Part shown: positions 1-7,986 of the stretch, one piece after another | Layout: every line of letters starts with the position of its first letter | How positions within the stretch are numbered: the first letter of the stretch is position 1 | Source: Candidatus Bathyarchaeota archaeon | Lineage (GTDB): Archaea > Thermoproteota > Bathyarchaeia > TCS64 | Reading direction: 5' to 3' | DNA length: 32,455 bases | Assembly (NCBI GenBank): GCA_017883585.1 | Contig: JADGNG010000042.1 | Span: 1 to 32,455 of the forward strand | The notes under the pieces: generated by a model | The model's input: the letters and a program-made list of their open reading frames with translations, nothing else | What the model was told of the DNA's origin: nothing | Databases searched by the model: none | Translations under genes and position numbers: made by a program

Positions 1-88
1 CCACCATGTAGGTGAAGGTGAAGCCCACGCAGAGGATTATCACAACCCCAGTCTGTACCAGGGTACCCACTACGAGGGTTGAGAGCAT
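1..88 (-). CDS. LivH/LivM-like branched-chain amino-acid ABC permease, N-terminal part
   Basis: The reverse strand starts an ORF at ATG (86-88) that runs off the left edge, so only 29 codons are visible. The peptide is a hydrophobic segment ending in GFTFTYMV. That ending resembles the first membrane helix of LivH-type permeases, where a glycine-phenylalanine-threonine-x-threonine-tyrosine pattern is usual (family knowledge). A good ribosome site, GGAGGGT, lies five bases upstream of the ATG. The gene follows the large surface protein on the same strand after about 100 bases, so it may belong to an amino-acid import operon continuing to the left. The assignment rests on a short stretch; another multi-pass membrane protein is possible. 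Confidence 0.45.
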   Translation of the reverse strand, partial: MLSTLVVGTLVQTGVVIILCVGFTFTYMV

Positions 89-188
89 CTTACCCTCCTA
101 GGCTCGGGGGCTTAAAAAATGTCGCAGGTTTGATCCCAGCTTACGCTAGGAGTTGAAATGAAAAAAAATAAAAAAGATAGGGATTTGC

Positions 189-2732
189 TTACGCGATCTT
201 GCGACTGATCTGCATTAGAGCTACGATTGCGGCTAGTGCGGCTACCAAGCTTGCGCCGATCGCTGCGTAGACCAGGGTTGTCAGACCGCTTGTTCCAGCT
301 GCGGCGTTGTCGGCTGAGGTCTTTGCGGCGTTGGCTGCAGTGACTGCGGCGGTGGCTGCAGTTGTTGCAGCGTCTGCCGAGGTCTTAGCGGCGTCAGCCG
401 AGGTCTGGGCTGCGGTTGCGGTATTCTGAGCTGCTGTTGCGGCGGTCTGGATGCTCGTAATTTGCGTTGTGATGCCTGTGACCTGGGTCTTCAGGTCATT
501 GAGCTGCTTGCTTAGGGCAGTGATGTCAGTTGTACCAGGTGTAACAGTCGTAGAGTTAACAACGGCGAAGGTTCCTGACGTGATGAGGTCGTTGCCGTTA
601 TCGTACCACTTGTATTTCCACGTCCCGATTTGGGCGTCGGTAGCGAGAGTCATCTCATTGCCGCCTGCTGTCTGTGCTGAGTATGGGAGAGAGTAGTAGT
701 CGCCTGTCTTGATCCACTTTGTATAGGTCATGGGGTCGCCGTTGAATACGAGAGAAGTATTTGTGTCGTAAATCCTCAGGTAGCTACCATCGGCTGCTGA
801 TCCAGATACACCACCGAACGAGTGTTGGATGGTGAAGGTGATTATTTCACCCTGCTGGAAGCTGACCTTGCGAGGCGTGGCGACTGCATGTACGGAGCCG
901 ACGATGAAAGTTGTCTGTGCGAAGTAGGCGTTACTGCTCTGGTCTGTTGCGTTGACGTAGTAGGTGCCCTTGCTGAGAATAGTTGAATCGGGAACTTTCC
1001 AGTAGGCCCTCACTATACCTGTACCGTTAACTAGTGCGTTTACAGGAGTGCCAGAGTAGTGCGTCAAAACCGTCATTGGCCAGGACCTATCGTAGGAACC
1101 TGTGCTGGTCTTGTTGTAGAGCACAAAGTTGATGCCCGTAGCCGTTAGAGCCTGAGAGAATCCCAAGCCCGCGACTGATACGTTGAATCCGTTAGGGGCA
1201 GTTGAGGGCGTCAGTGTAATCTTCGTATTGGAGGTCACCGTGAAGGTTGTGGTCAGTTTAATGTCAGCTGTGATGTCCCAGATCGTCACCGTATAGGTGC
1301 CTGGAGCCATCGAGGGAATGTATGCGACCTTATTAATGAGTCCCTGTGCAGAAATTAGACCTGCGTCAGATGTTGAGAGTAGGGTTTCACTTCCAATGGT
1401 GGCGTTCCAAGAGCTGGAAAGGGTGAAACCATTACCGGTGATGGTAATGGCCTTACCGGCTGGGCCACTTGAAGAGGACAACTGGAAGTAAATGGTTCCG
1501 ATCCTGAAGCTTGTAGAGTTTGCAATGTTGGAAGCTGTACTGGCGTGTATCTTGTAATTATTGTCGGTTACAGCAGGAACGTTAAAGACCTTCGTGAATG
1601 TGCCGTCACCCGCTGTGTCTACTGTTCCGATGTTCACAGTAGGACTTAGAGGTGCATTAGCTGCATTGTAAAGGTCGATTGTGACCGTATTTCCAGAGGT
1701 CTGGTCGAACCCAGTACCTGTGACAGTCAAAGACGTGCCCTGTGGTCCGTAGGAGGGTGTTACTTTTACATTGGTCAGTTTTGTTATCTGGAAGCTGGCA
1801 TGTGCGGCGTCCCCGGTGTGGGAGCTTCTGACGGAAATGAAGTAGGTATCACTTATATCGATTCCTCCCGGAACGAAGATACTAAGTGAAAATCGTCCTG
1901 ACCCGTCTACAACTACGCCACCAGTCGGCATGTTCCTGATTACTGCATTGTGGACTAGTACTGCGGTACTAAAGGAGGCGCCCTCCCATAGCTGGACATT
2001 CGTCACCACCCCACCGATTGTGGCAGTAGGGAAGAATCCTCGGCCGTTCACTGTGACGGCCTGACCGACCACTGCGACGGTTGGGTTGACTGTGATGACT
2101 GGCCCAACGACGAATGCAGTCGTGGCAAAGGGCTGCACTGCCGGCCCAGTTGAGTTGTAGGCCACAATATTGTATGACTGGGTTAGTGCTGTTGTCGGAA
2201 CCTTGAAAGTTGAACTGACTGAACCTAAGGCGTTGGCGGTTGGAGAAGCAATAACTAGGGAGAGCGTGCCGAAATCAATTCTGATTTTGGCATCCTTGGG
2301 GAAACCGTTCATAGTGGCAGTGATAGTGTCGCTTTGGAGTCCCGCGCTGGGGCTCAACGTCAGCGATGGTACCATGGTGAAGAGTTGGGAAACGACATTT
2401 TGGTTGGCATCTTTCAACCAAAGGTAGTGGGCTCCAGTGACTGCCTCAGGAACGTTAAACCAGATCTCATAGCTTCCACTCGCAGCGGCGGTAGTGGAGT
2501 TCAAGAGGCCGTTTATGCCGTTCCATGCATGTGTCACGTCGTCCCAGTAGAGTTGTACGACTGTACCAGCGGATACACCGGTTCCTAGAACCTTTATGGT
2601 GTCACCCTTCTGGCCAGAACCAGGTGTAACAGATGTTAGACCAATAGCTGCGTGAGCGAACATTATTGAAGGTAGAAGTGATAGCATTAGAGTAGCAATT
2701 ACTAACAATGGTATAGTTTTCTTACCATTCAT
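189..2732 (-). CDS. Secreted Ig-like-repeat surface (S-layer-like) protein with C-terminal stalk and membrane anchor
   Basis: This is an 847-residue protein with a clear signal peptide: MNGKK followed by a hydrophobic core ending near FAHA (about residue 29). The body is a string of about six beta-rich repeats of roughly 90-110 residues. Each opens with a phrase like 'TPSxGPxGTxxTVTGTGF', typical of IPT/TIG or related Ig-like folds. Near the C-terminus (about residues 740-815) comes a low-complexity stretch of Ala/Thr/Ser heptads (AATAAQNTATAAQTSADAAK), which should form a coiled-coil or stalk. A final hydrophobic helix (AAIGASLVAALAAIVALM) and a short basic tail follow. The architecture fits an extracellular envelope protein tethered to the membrane, possibly S-layer or a substrate-facing partner of the adjacent permease. 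The many Asn-x-Ser/Thr sites suggest glycosylation. The ligand is unknown. A GGTGA ribosome site precedes the ATG by about ten bases. Confidence 0.8.
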   Translation of the reverse strand: MNGKKTIPLLVIATLMLSLLPSIMFAHAAIGLTSVTPGSGQKGDTIKVLGTGVSAGTVVQLYWDDVTHAWNGINGLLNSTTAAASGSYEIWFNVPEAVTGAHYLWLKDANQNVVSQLFTMVPSLTLSPSAGLQSDTITATMNGFPKDAKIRIDFGTLSLVIASPTANALGSVSSTFKVPTTALTQSYNIVAYNSTGPAVQPFATTAFVVGPVITVNPTVAVVGQAVTVNGRGFFPTATIGGVVTNVQLWEGASFSTAVLVHNAVIRNMPTGGVVVDGSGRFSLSIFVPGGIDISDTYFISVRSSHTGDAAHASFQITKLTNVKVTPSYGPQGTSLTVTGTGFDQTSGNTVTIDLYNAANAPLSPTVNIGTVDTAGDGTFTKVFNVPAVTDNNYKIHASTASNIANSTSFRIGTIYFQLSSSSGPAGKAITITGNGFTLSSSWNATIGSETLLSTSDAGLISAQGLINKVAYIPSMAPGTYTVTIWDITADIKLTTTFTVTSNTKITLTPSTAPNGFNVSVAGLGFSQALTATGINFVLYNKTSTGSYDRSWPMTVLTHYSGTPVNALVNGTGIVRAYWKVPDSTILSKGTYYVNATDQSSNAYFAQTTFIVGSVHAVATPRKVSFQQGEIITFTIQHSFGGVSGSAADGSYLRIYDTNTSLVFNGDPMTYTKWIKTGDYYSLPYSAQTAGGNEMTLATDAQIGTWKYKWYDNGNDLITSGTFAVVNSTTVTPGTTDITALSKQLNDLKTQVTGITTQITSIQTAATAAQNTATAAQTSADAAKTSADAATTAATAAVTAANAAKTSADNAAAGTSGLTTLVYAAIGASLVAALAAIVALMQISRKIA

Positions 2733-2825
2733 TTTTTCTTTTTCACCTTGATTTATCGTCTCGGTAAACGGATCTGAGTAGACTCAAACCTATCTACCAT
2801 GACGATTGACAAATCCAGTTCATGA

Positions 2826-2877
2826 TCCTACTTAAGCGTATGTCTACACCACCCCGCTGTTGTATACATAAGTAGGA
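2826..2877. repeat. Inverted repeat with 9-base arms
   Basis: TCCTACTTA at 2826-2834 is the exact reverse complement of TAAGTAGGA at 2869-2877, with 34 bases between. It encloses the first TGTATACA palindrome. It could be a stem in the 5' leader of the surface-protein transcript or a spaced operator. Function unknown. Confidence 0.4.
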
Positions 2878-2888
2878 CAATGTATACA
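2861..2888. promoter_or_regulatory. Twin TGTATACA palindromes, candidate operator
   Basis: The palindrome TGTATACA occurs at 2861-2868 and again at 2881-2888. The centre-to-centre distance is 20 bases, close to two helical turns, so two dimers would sit on the same DNA face. The pair lies about 130-155 bases upstream of the surface-protein start. The regulator is not known; RHH proteins, such as the two encoded next door, often bind short palindromes in tandem (inference). Confidence 0.45.
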
Positions 2889-3081
2889 GAAAAGTGGATT
2901 GTCTCATAAATAATGAATAAGAATCTGGGTGTTTTAGGTCGTTTTTTTAAAGATTTAAAGCAGCACTGAATATTAGGAAAATAGCATGAAATATCCCTTA
3001 AAAACAGGGTAAAATCAAAATATCAATATAGAGATTAAAAACGTCTAAAAATAACTTTACGATGTTAAAATTGGTAACTTT

Positions 3082-3663
3082 TTATCGGATATACTTGATT
3101 GTAGCCATGCCTCGTAGGCTATCTTTCTCCGTCTCACGGTATCCAAGAGACTCCATTAAGCCATGAACATAGCTTAGGAGAAGTTTAGTGAATTCTTCCG
3201 ACATTCCAAAACCCGTGAACCTCAGAACAGCATCGTCGCCATCAGCTATCTCAACTTCGTCTAGGTTCCAACTTGCCAACAGGTCTCTTCGGAGGAACGG
3301 GATTATTTCTTCTTTCTCTAGCTTCCCAGCTAGGTATCGGCCATACCACCTACCCGCCTCCTCCCATACTGTGGGGAGATCTTCATCTCGCCGATTTCGT
3401 AGGTCATCCATTAATTGGCCCAAGCTGCTTCTAGGAACAACCATTGCGCCCGCTCCTTTGTGTATGTCAACCATTCTGTAGGCCTCGACCGCTTCCTTCA
3501 GAGTTGCAGCCCCTAATTTCTCAGCTCGCAACGCTTCCTCTAAGACCTCCACGGCGTACCCGGAGAGGCTTGTTCCCTTCTTATTTGAAACATCTTTTAG
3601 TCGGTTAACTAGTTCGCTCGGGAGCATCAAAAGCTTCGTATCTTCGGGTTGCTTCTTAGTCAA
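3082..3663 (-). CDS. RHH DNA-binding protein with unknown C-terminal domain (paralog A)
   Basis: This is a 193-residue protein. Residues about 10-50 (KLLMLPSELVNRLKDVSNKK and onward) have the beta-helix-helix pattern of an Arc/CopG-type ribbon-helix-helix domain. The remaining ~140 residues are unrecognised; they are mixed alpha/beta with a WYGRYLAGK segment and end in RGMATIKYIR. The upstream neighbour is a paralog: both carry a 'W...G.WYG.Y' motif and an 'SRG' or 'LRG' motif near the end. The start is TTG at 3661-3663, placed by an AGGAG site eight bases upstream. It begins four bases after the stop of the paralog, so the two are co-transcribed. A ligand-sensing regulator is the simplest guess, but no ligand can be named. 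Confidence 0.7.
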   Translation of the reverse strand: MTKKQPEDTKLLMLPSELVNRLKDVSNKKGTSLSGYAVEVLEEALRAEKLGAATLKEAVEAYRMVDIHKGAGAMVVPRSSLGQLMDDLRNRRDEDLPTVWEEAGRWYGRYLAGKLEKEEIIPFLRRDLLASWNLDEVEIADGDDAVLRFTGFGMSEEFTKLLLSYVHGLMESLGYRETEKDSLRGMATIKYIR

Positions 3664-3667
3664 TTCA

Positions 3668-4234
3668 TCACTCCTTTGCGAGTCGTAATCTTATGATCCC
3701 TCGGCTTGCCTCATTTTCCAACGTTTTATAGCCGAGGACCTGAAAAGCCGCCTCTATGAAGGTCGCGAATACTTCAGTATAGCCCTTCGTGTAGCGTTCA
3801 TTTATGCAACTAACTGTAAGTTCGTCTCCCCTTCCCTTCTCAGCATTAAACTGGCTACCATGGGTTAGGAAGCCGATTGCCTCGGTCAGATCCTTGACGG
3901 GTTCCTTACTCCTGTTCTTGAAGTATTTGCCATACCAGAACCCCATGTCGCGCCAGAGGTCACGCATCTTTTCCTTATCCTTTACAAATGCAGCATCTAC
4001 TACCTGGTAGTATAGGTGCTCGACTGTAAAGGTGAGACCCATCTCGCGGGCGCGTTCCATGTCACCTCGACGATCAACTGCCTCTTTTAGGTTGAGACCT
4101 TGTTCCTCGGCACGTATCGCCTGCTCAAGGATGTCGTTTACAGTCTGGTAGACCGTGAGGCCACGCTTTTCTGCTAGCTCGGCGACCCTATTCGCAAGGT
4201 CCTCTTCCGCAGCCAGCATCTTTCGCTTAGACAA
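3668..4234 (-). CDS. RHH DNA-binding protein with unknown C-terminal domain (paralog B)
   Basis: This is a 188-residue protein, first gene of a two-gene operon with its paralog. The N-terminus (RKMLAAEEDLANRVAELAEK, then TVYQTVNDILEQAI) fits an RHH fold. The C-terminal part contains GFWYGKYFKN and ends SRGIIRLRLAKE, parallel to the second copy. Overall identity between the copies is low by eye, so the duplication is old, or they were kept as a heterodimer-forming pair (inference). The apparent start is TTG (4232-4234) behind a GGGAGGCGG site; an ATG five codons inside is an alternative. A TATA-like AGTATTAATCC lies about 40-50 bases upstream. Confidence 0.7.
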   Translation of the reverse strand: MSKRKMLAAEEDLANRVAELAEKRGLTVYQTVNDILEQAIRAEEQGLNLKEAVDRRGDMERAREMGLTFTVEHLYYQVVDAAFVKDKEKMRDLWRDMGFWYGKYFKNRSKEPVKDLTEAIGFLTHGSQFNAEKGRGDELTVSCINERYTKGYTEVFATFIEAAFQVLGYKTLENEASRGIIRLRLAKE

Positions 4235-4351
4235 CTTCCGCCTCCCAGTCCGAAGTTTCCATTTGGATTAATACTCCTACGGGTCTAAAACCTTTACCAA
4301 GTTCCCATGTTCCGCTGTAATGGAAGGTGGTCAGATCATTTAAAGAGAGGG

Positions 4352-4371
4352 TTTAGAACGGCCGTTCTAAA
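4352..4371. terminator. 20-base perfect palindrome downstream of carS
   Basis: TTTAGAACGGCCGTTCTAAA is a perfect 20-base palindrome lying 27 bases past the carS stop. As RNA it would fold into an 8-bp hairpin with a GGCC loop, followed on the minus strand by a pyrimidine-rich CCCTCTCTTT. That suits a transcription terminator for the pfkB-radB-carS operon. A dimer-binding operator for the RHH operon that starts at 4234 is less likely, because the palindrome lies upstream of neither start. Confidence 0.45.
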
Positions 4372-4397
4372 GCTTCGAACGACGGAGAAACGCTCAA

Positions 4398-4883
4398 CTA
4401 CCAGGGCTCTTTTTTCCAGCTTAGACCCCAAGCGAAGAGGTTTGAGACGTAATGAACGGGAATTGTAGTCAGGATCATGGCTACATCCTGCTGCCACGTA
4501 GGGCGTGGCACAACTATACTGCCCAATAATATTGCGATGATAATGAATCCTACCTGATCCCAAAGGGGGAGGGGTTTACCAGGCTTCAGGCCGAGACGGC
4601 GCTTTATGAATGCGAATAATAAGTCTCCGCCTATGGCGCCGACGGCGAAGAGCGTCCCCTGTAGCGCGTTTCCCTGGACAACCGCGAATAGGGCTCCGAC
4701 AGCGATGCCCGCTGCTGTGCCGTAGACTGTCTTATGGTCGCCTAGGATGCGTTTGCCGTCGCTCCAGCTCCGACCACCGTCGAGGGAGCCACCACCATGT
4801 AGGAGGACAGGGGCGGCATTAGCGAAGTAAGCAGGTAGAAAGAGCCAGATGGTTCCGAGGAACCAGTTGATCTCATCAATCAC
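4398..4883 (-). CDS. carS: CDP-archaeol synthase
   Basis: CarS transfers CTP to the unsaturated archaetidic acid precursor to make CDP-archaeol, the activated lipid from which archaeal phospholipid head groups are added. The ~161-residue product is an integral membrane protein with about five helices. It carries family hallmarks: PAYFANAAPVL near residue 20, GDHKT near 50 and GGDLLFAFIKRRLGLKPGKP near 87-105, followed by LPLWDQ. The length matches the family. The GTG start at 4881-4883 overlaps the radB stop as GTGA, indicating translational coupling. A TTG three bases upstream (4886) is an equally possible start. It is the last gene of the pfkB-radB-carS operon. Confidence 0.93.
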   Translation of the reverse strand: MIDEINWFLGTIWLFLPAYFANAAPVLLHGGGSLDGGRSWSDGKRILGDHKTVYGTAAGIAVGALFAVVQGNALQGTLFAVGAIGGDLLFAFIKRRLGLKPGKPLPLWDQVGFIIIAILLGSIVVPRPTWQQDVAMILTTIPVHYVSNLFAWGLSWKKEPW

Positions 4884-5575
4884 CAATTTGGCTCTTCTCC
4901 GATCCCAGTCTGAGTTATCGCGAACCTAGTCGCGCCTCTTAGGCTCTCCGGCTTCTCGACGGTAGCCTGTTTCACTCCCTGCGTGGCTGTGTTCTCGAGC
5001 CTTATGACTGTGTCGCTCCAATATCGGAGTAAGCGATGGGCTACGGGTTCGACGTCTGGCACCGGTGAGTCGATTACGCTTCTTACCTGACCGGTAAGGA
5101 GAAATGAAACACTCATAGTGGTAGCGGTTTCCTTAATTGAGCCGAGCTGCCTGTTAAGTTCCTTGTTTTCAGAGAATGTTTTCTGTGAATTTCCCGTCTC
5201 GATTCTATATAACCCTGTAACTGAGTCGACACAGACCATATCTCCCCCGTTTAGTTTGTCTGGGAGATTATCAATTGCTTCAGCCTGCTCTTCGAACGTT
5301 GTTGGACGGAGGTATCTTAGCCTCAACAGATACGACTCGTCCCCTGTCATCTGAATGAAGCGATTAGGGGTAAACTTCGCGTCGGAGTCTATGTATAATA
5401 TCTTTGATGCATGATCTAAGCGGAGGAGATTAATCGCGGTGCTTAAGGCTAAGGTAGTTTTCCCTGATGCAGGCTCTCCGTAGACAAGGGTAACTGAGCC
5501 TCTTGCTAACCCGCCTTGTAAAAGGACGTCCAGGCCCCCCGAATCCAAGGGAATCCTTCGACCTGCATCAGTCAT
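4880..5575 (-). CDS. radB: DNA repair and recombination protein RadB
   Basis: RadB is a RecA/RadA paralog that acts as a recombination mediator in archaea. The sequence shows a Walker A motif GEPASGKTT and a Walker B strand ending MVCVDS. It lacks the long N-terminal helix-hairpin-helix domain of RadA, giving about 231 residues, the usual RadB length. The ORF can start at 5593, but the second ATG (5573-5575) has AGGGGAG eight bases upstream and the first has nothing comparable, so I place the start there, ten bases after the pfkB stop. Its co-transcription with a sugar kinase and a lipid enzyme is unusual. Separately, the window also encodes an end-joining system, so both repair routes exist in this genome. 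Confidence 0.9.
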   Translation of the reverse strand: MTDAGRRIPLDSGGLDVLLQGGLARGSVTLVYGEPASGKTTLALSTAINLLRLDHASKILYIDSDAKFTPNRFIQMTGDESYLLRLRYLRPTTFEEQAEAIDNLPDKLNGGDMVCVDSVTGLYRIETGNSQKTFSENKELNRQLGSIKETATTMSVSFLLTGQVRSVIDSPVPDVEPVAHRLLRYWSDTVIRLENTATQGVKQATVEKPESLRGATRFAITQTGIGEEPNW

Positions 5576-5585
5576 TTGGGCTCCC

Positions 5586-6575
5586 CTAATCATTTGTACG
5601 GTGTATCAATGATGCACTAAGAATAGAATTCCCCTGTCCTTTAAGCAGAGCCTTGACTTCCCTCGCCTTTACAGCAGTCGTCGCACCTGGAGCCGAGACA
5701 CATGCCGCGCCAGCTGCCTGTCCCTCAAGTAATGCATTTATGAATTCATCTTCGGAAGGTGCTGAGGGGTTCCCGGTTTTCATTAGACTGTAGATGAGCC
5801 CAGCGCACAGAGCGTCTCCGGCTCCGGTTGTATCTACTTCCTCCACCTTGAAACTGGGCATAATGATCTCAGTTTCATCGCGAAGGGAGATTAATCCAGA
5901 TTGGCCTGTTGTTACTATTATTGTATTAGCTCCTTCACTGCGTAGCTTCCTTGCTGCAGATAGGGGGTCGTTGATGCCTGTTACTCGTCTTGCCTCATCC
6001 TCGTTGAGGTGCAGGATATCTATTGCCTTAAGAGCCTTTATGAGGTGGTTCCAATTGGGCTCGGTTGGGGGTATTACATCCACGAGGGCAATCGTGCCTT
6101 GGGTATGGGCTGCGGTGAGGAGTCTCTCGAGGTTCGCATCTATGTATTTCAAGCCCCCAATCGTGCCAAGAAAGAGCATGCGTGGCCCTTCAGTTAGTAG
6201 ATTCTCAATATACTCTGTTCTAAGGAGTGTATTGGCCGCTAATTCGGCTATGAATCGCCTATCCTCCCCCTCCACTGTTAGAGCTATATTCTTAGCAGTT
6301 GGTATCGTTTTAAGCACCTGAGGTCGGGCTTCGACTCCTCTGCTTTCTAAGGTCTCGCAAATGTACCTTCCAAGAATGTCGTCCCCCACACAACCAGCCG
6401 ATGCGACTCCTTTTTGCCCTAACTGAGCTAAATCCACGCCAACATTGGCGGCGTGGCCGCCTATGTTTAGTGTTATTCCCTTCGGGGCATAGATGAGGCC
6501 ACCAGGGGGGGTTATTGCTGGTAAGTGTGGGGCTACTATATCGATCATGAAGCTACCGGCGCAGAGGACATCCAC
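5586..6575 (-). CDS. PfkB-family carbohydrate/nucleoside kinase
   Basis: This 329-residue ribokinase-superfamily kinase transfers phosphate from ATP to a sugar or nucleoside hydroxyl. The N-terminal substrate-side glycine motif is present (GGHAANVGVDLAQLG). The C-terminal signature DTTGAGDALCAGL places the catalytic-base aspartate near residue 254. The exact substrate cannot be read from sequence; ribose, fructose, adenosine and ADP-dependent options are not distinguishable here. It is the first gene of the operon with radB and carS. A TATA-like AATTAAAC lies about 40 bases upstream of the ATG, with no clear ribosome site. Confidence 0.85.
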   Translation of the reverse strand: MDVLCAGSFMIDIVAPHLPAITPPGGLIYAPKGITLNIGGHAANVGVDLAQLGQKGVASAGCVGDDILGRYICETLESRGVEARPQVLKTIPTAKNIALTVEGEDRRFIAELAANTLLRTEYIENLLTEGPRMLFLGTIGGLKYIDANLERLLTAAHTQGTIALVDVIPPTEPNWNHLIKALKAIDILHLNEDEARRVTGINDPLSAARKLRSEGANTIIVTTGQSGLISLRDETEIIMPSFKVEEVDTTGAGDALCAGLIYSLMKTGNPSAPSEDEFINALLEGQAAGAACVSAPGATTAVKAREVKALLKGQGNSILSASLIHRTND

Positions 6576-6717
6576 TGGAGGTCGGGTTTGATTTGCACCC
6601 CGGATGTTTAATTGTTGTGGGGTCCACCACTTTGTTACTTGTTGAATAAATGCTCATTAATTCGTACTATGTAACTTCGACACAAGTTGATGTATCGGAA
6701 GCTCCAGGGAGGATCGC

Positions 6718-6936
6718 TTAGGATATAGTTATTGCTGTGACTGGGCAGGAGTCAGCCGCACGCTGGGCGTCAGTCTTGGCACCATCATCAAAGGAACCGA
6801 TAGATTTGCCATTGCCTTTGCCGCCTATGACTTGTGACTTGCTCTCTGAATCTCCCTCGTAGTGAGCTGGGTCTGTTCCGTAACATACGCCGCAGGCTAT
6901 GCAGGCCTCTCTATCGACCTCGATCTTGTAGGACAT
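6718..6936 (-). CDS. Single-cluster ferredoxin
   Basis: This is a 72-residue acidic electron carrier. Cysteines at 12, 15 and 18 (CIACGVC) and the late CPV cysteine at 64 make the four ligands of one [4Fe-4S] cluster. The region that carries a second cluster in 2x[4Fe-4S] ferredoxins is absent and replaced by a Lys/Gly/Ser-rich stretch. This layout resembles the monocluster ferredoxins of Thermococcales and Thermotogales. It is cytoplasmic. No redox partner is adjacent; the neighbours are the kinase operon and the broken histidine kinase. It probably has its own promoter. Confidence 0.9.
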   Translation of the reverse strand: MSYKIEVDREACIACGVCYGTDPAHYEGDSESKSQVIGGKGNGKSIGSFDDGAKTDAQRAADSCPVTAITIS

Positions 6937-7012
6937 GGGATTTTCACTAGGTTTCGGTTGGGAACGTTTGTATTTAAATGTTGAAAACCGGTTTTCGGGG
7001 GTTCTCGGAGTG

Positions 7013-7978
7013 TCAGGGCTTCTCCACGAGCAGCGTTACGGTGAATGTGGTCCCCTTCCCCGTCTCGGTCTCGAATGAAATAGTATCGCCGTGTGCCTCA
7101 ACCGCGCGCTTGTAGTATGTGAGACCGAGCCCCATGCCCCCCGCTTTCGTCGTGTAGAGGGGGCGAAGATGCGCTCCCTTACCTCCTCGGGGATTCCAAT
7201 TCCCACATCGCTGACGGAAATGACTGTGCCGGCGCTGCACTTCTTAGCCTCGATTGTAAGCTTCCGGCTATGGGGCATCGAATCGACGGCGGTCTCAACG
7301 AGGTTGTCAATGACCCTGTGCATGATGTCCGGGTCGAGGCTGACGGAGTCAAGCTCCTCCCCTATTGTGCTGGTTACCTCGGTGCTAGATGGGATCGTCG
7401 TGCCTTCGAGGACATGCTTGATGAGTGAGCCCAAATTGGTCTTCACAGGTTGGGGGACGATCTCCCGTGTGCTCGATCTCCAGTCAGCGATCATCTTCAG
7501 AGACCTGGTGGCGCTTTCCTCGATGAGCTTGAGTATCCGGGATGTCAGAGTGGGGTTCCACTTCACCATCTGTATCGACTGGACGATCTGGCCCAGGGGA
7601 CCTCGCAGGTCGTGAGCGACGGTAGCGCCTATTTGCTCCACCGCAGCGATCACCTCAGTCCTGCGTAGCCTCTCCTCGAGTTCTATGCTCTCGGTCATGT
7701 TTCTCGATATGGTGCCCATGCCATCGCCGACCCTGAAGACGGACAACGCCAGAATGAAACGATTGGAGTCCCCGATGCTGCGTAGCCTATCAGCATGTCA
7801 TGGCTTGCCGGTCCTCAGCACCTCCAAGTACGCGGGGTACCACTCCGTCGACTCAACGCTGGGATAGAGTTCCTTGATGTTCTTCCCGATCAGGTCCTCC
7901 TTCCTCTTGGCGTTATGGAACCTTGCAAGTACGACGTTGTTCACGTCGATGAGGTTAAGGCGCGCGTGTCATTGTCAT
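7013..7978 (-). pseudogene. Broken PAS-histidine kinase
   Basis: Joining three pieces recovers a PAS-sensor histidine kinase. An N-terminal PAS piece (NNVVLARFHNAKRKEDLIGK) runs to an in-frame TGA at 7798-7800. The same frame continues through a dimerisation domain with the H-box VAHDLRGPLGQI. The ATP-binding domain begins (GTVISVSDVGIGIPEEVRERI), then shifts frame at a run of Gs around 7159-7163 and continues as PLYTTKAGGMGLGL and ETGKGTTFTVTL to the end. A further frame break lies at 7951-7966, beside a GCGCGCG tract, in the PAS N-terminus. The gene has also lost anything upstream: its 5' end abuts a small RHH gene. Three independent lesions argue against a single sequencing error. The ORF-track entries 7036-7746 and 7013-7240 are parts of it. 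Confidence 0.8.
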
Positions 7979-7986
7979 AAATAGAT

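Larger units (their letters stand above)
2733..3081. other. AT-rich intergenic gap (about 350 bases)
   Basis: No credible ORF is seen. The gap lies upstream of the surface-protein gene and downstream of the RHH gene, both on the minus strand. It is much more AT-rich than its surroundings and contains poly-T/poly-A runs. It also holds two copies of a perfect 8-base palindrome and a longer inverted repeat, listed separately. It probably carries the surface-protein promoter and the terminator of the upstream gene pair. Confidence 0.6.
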
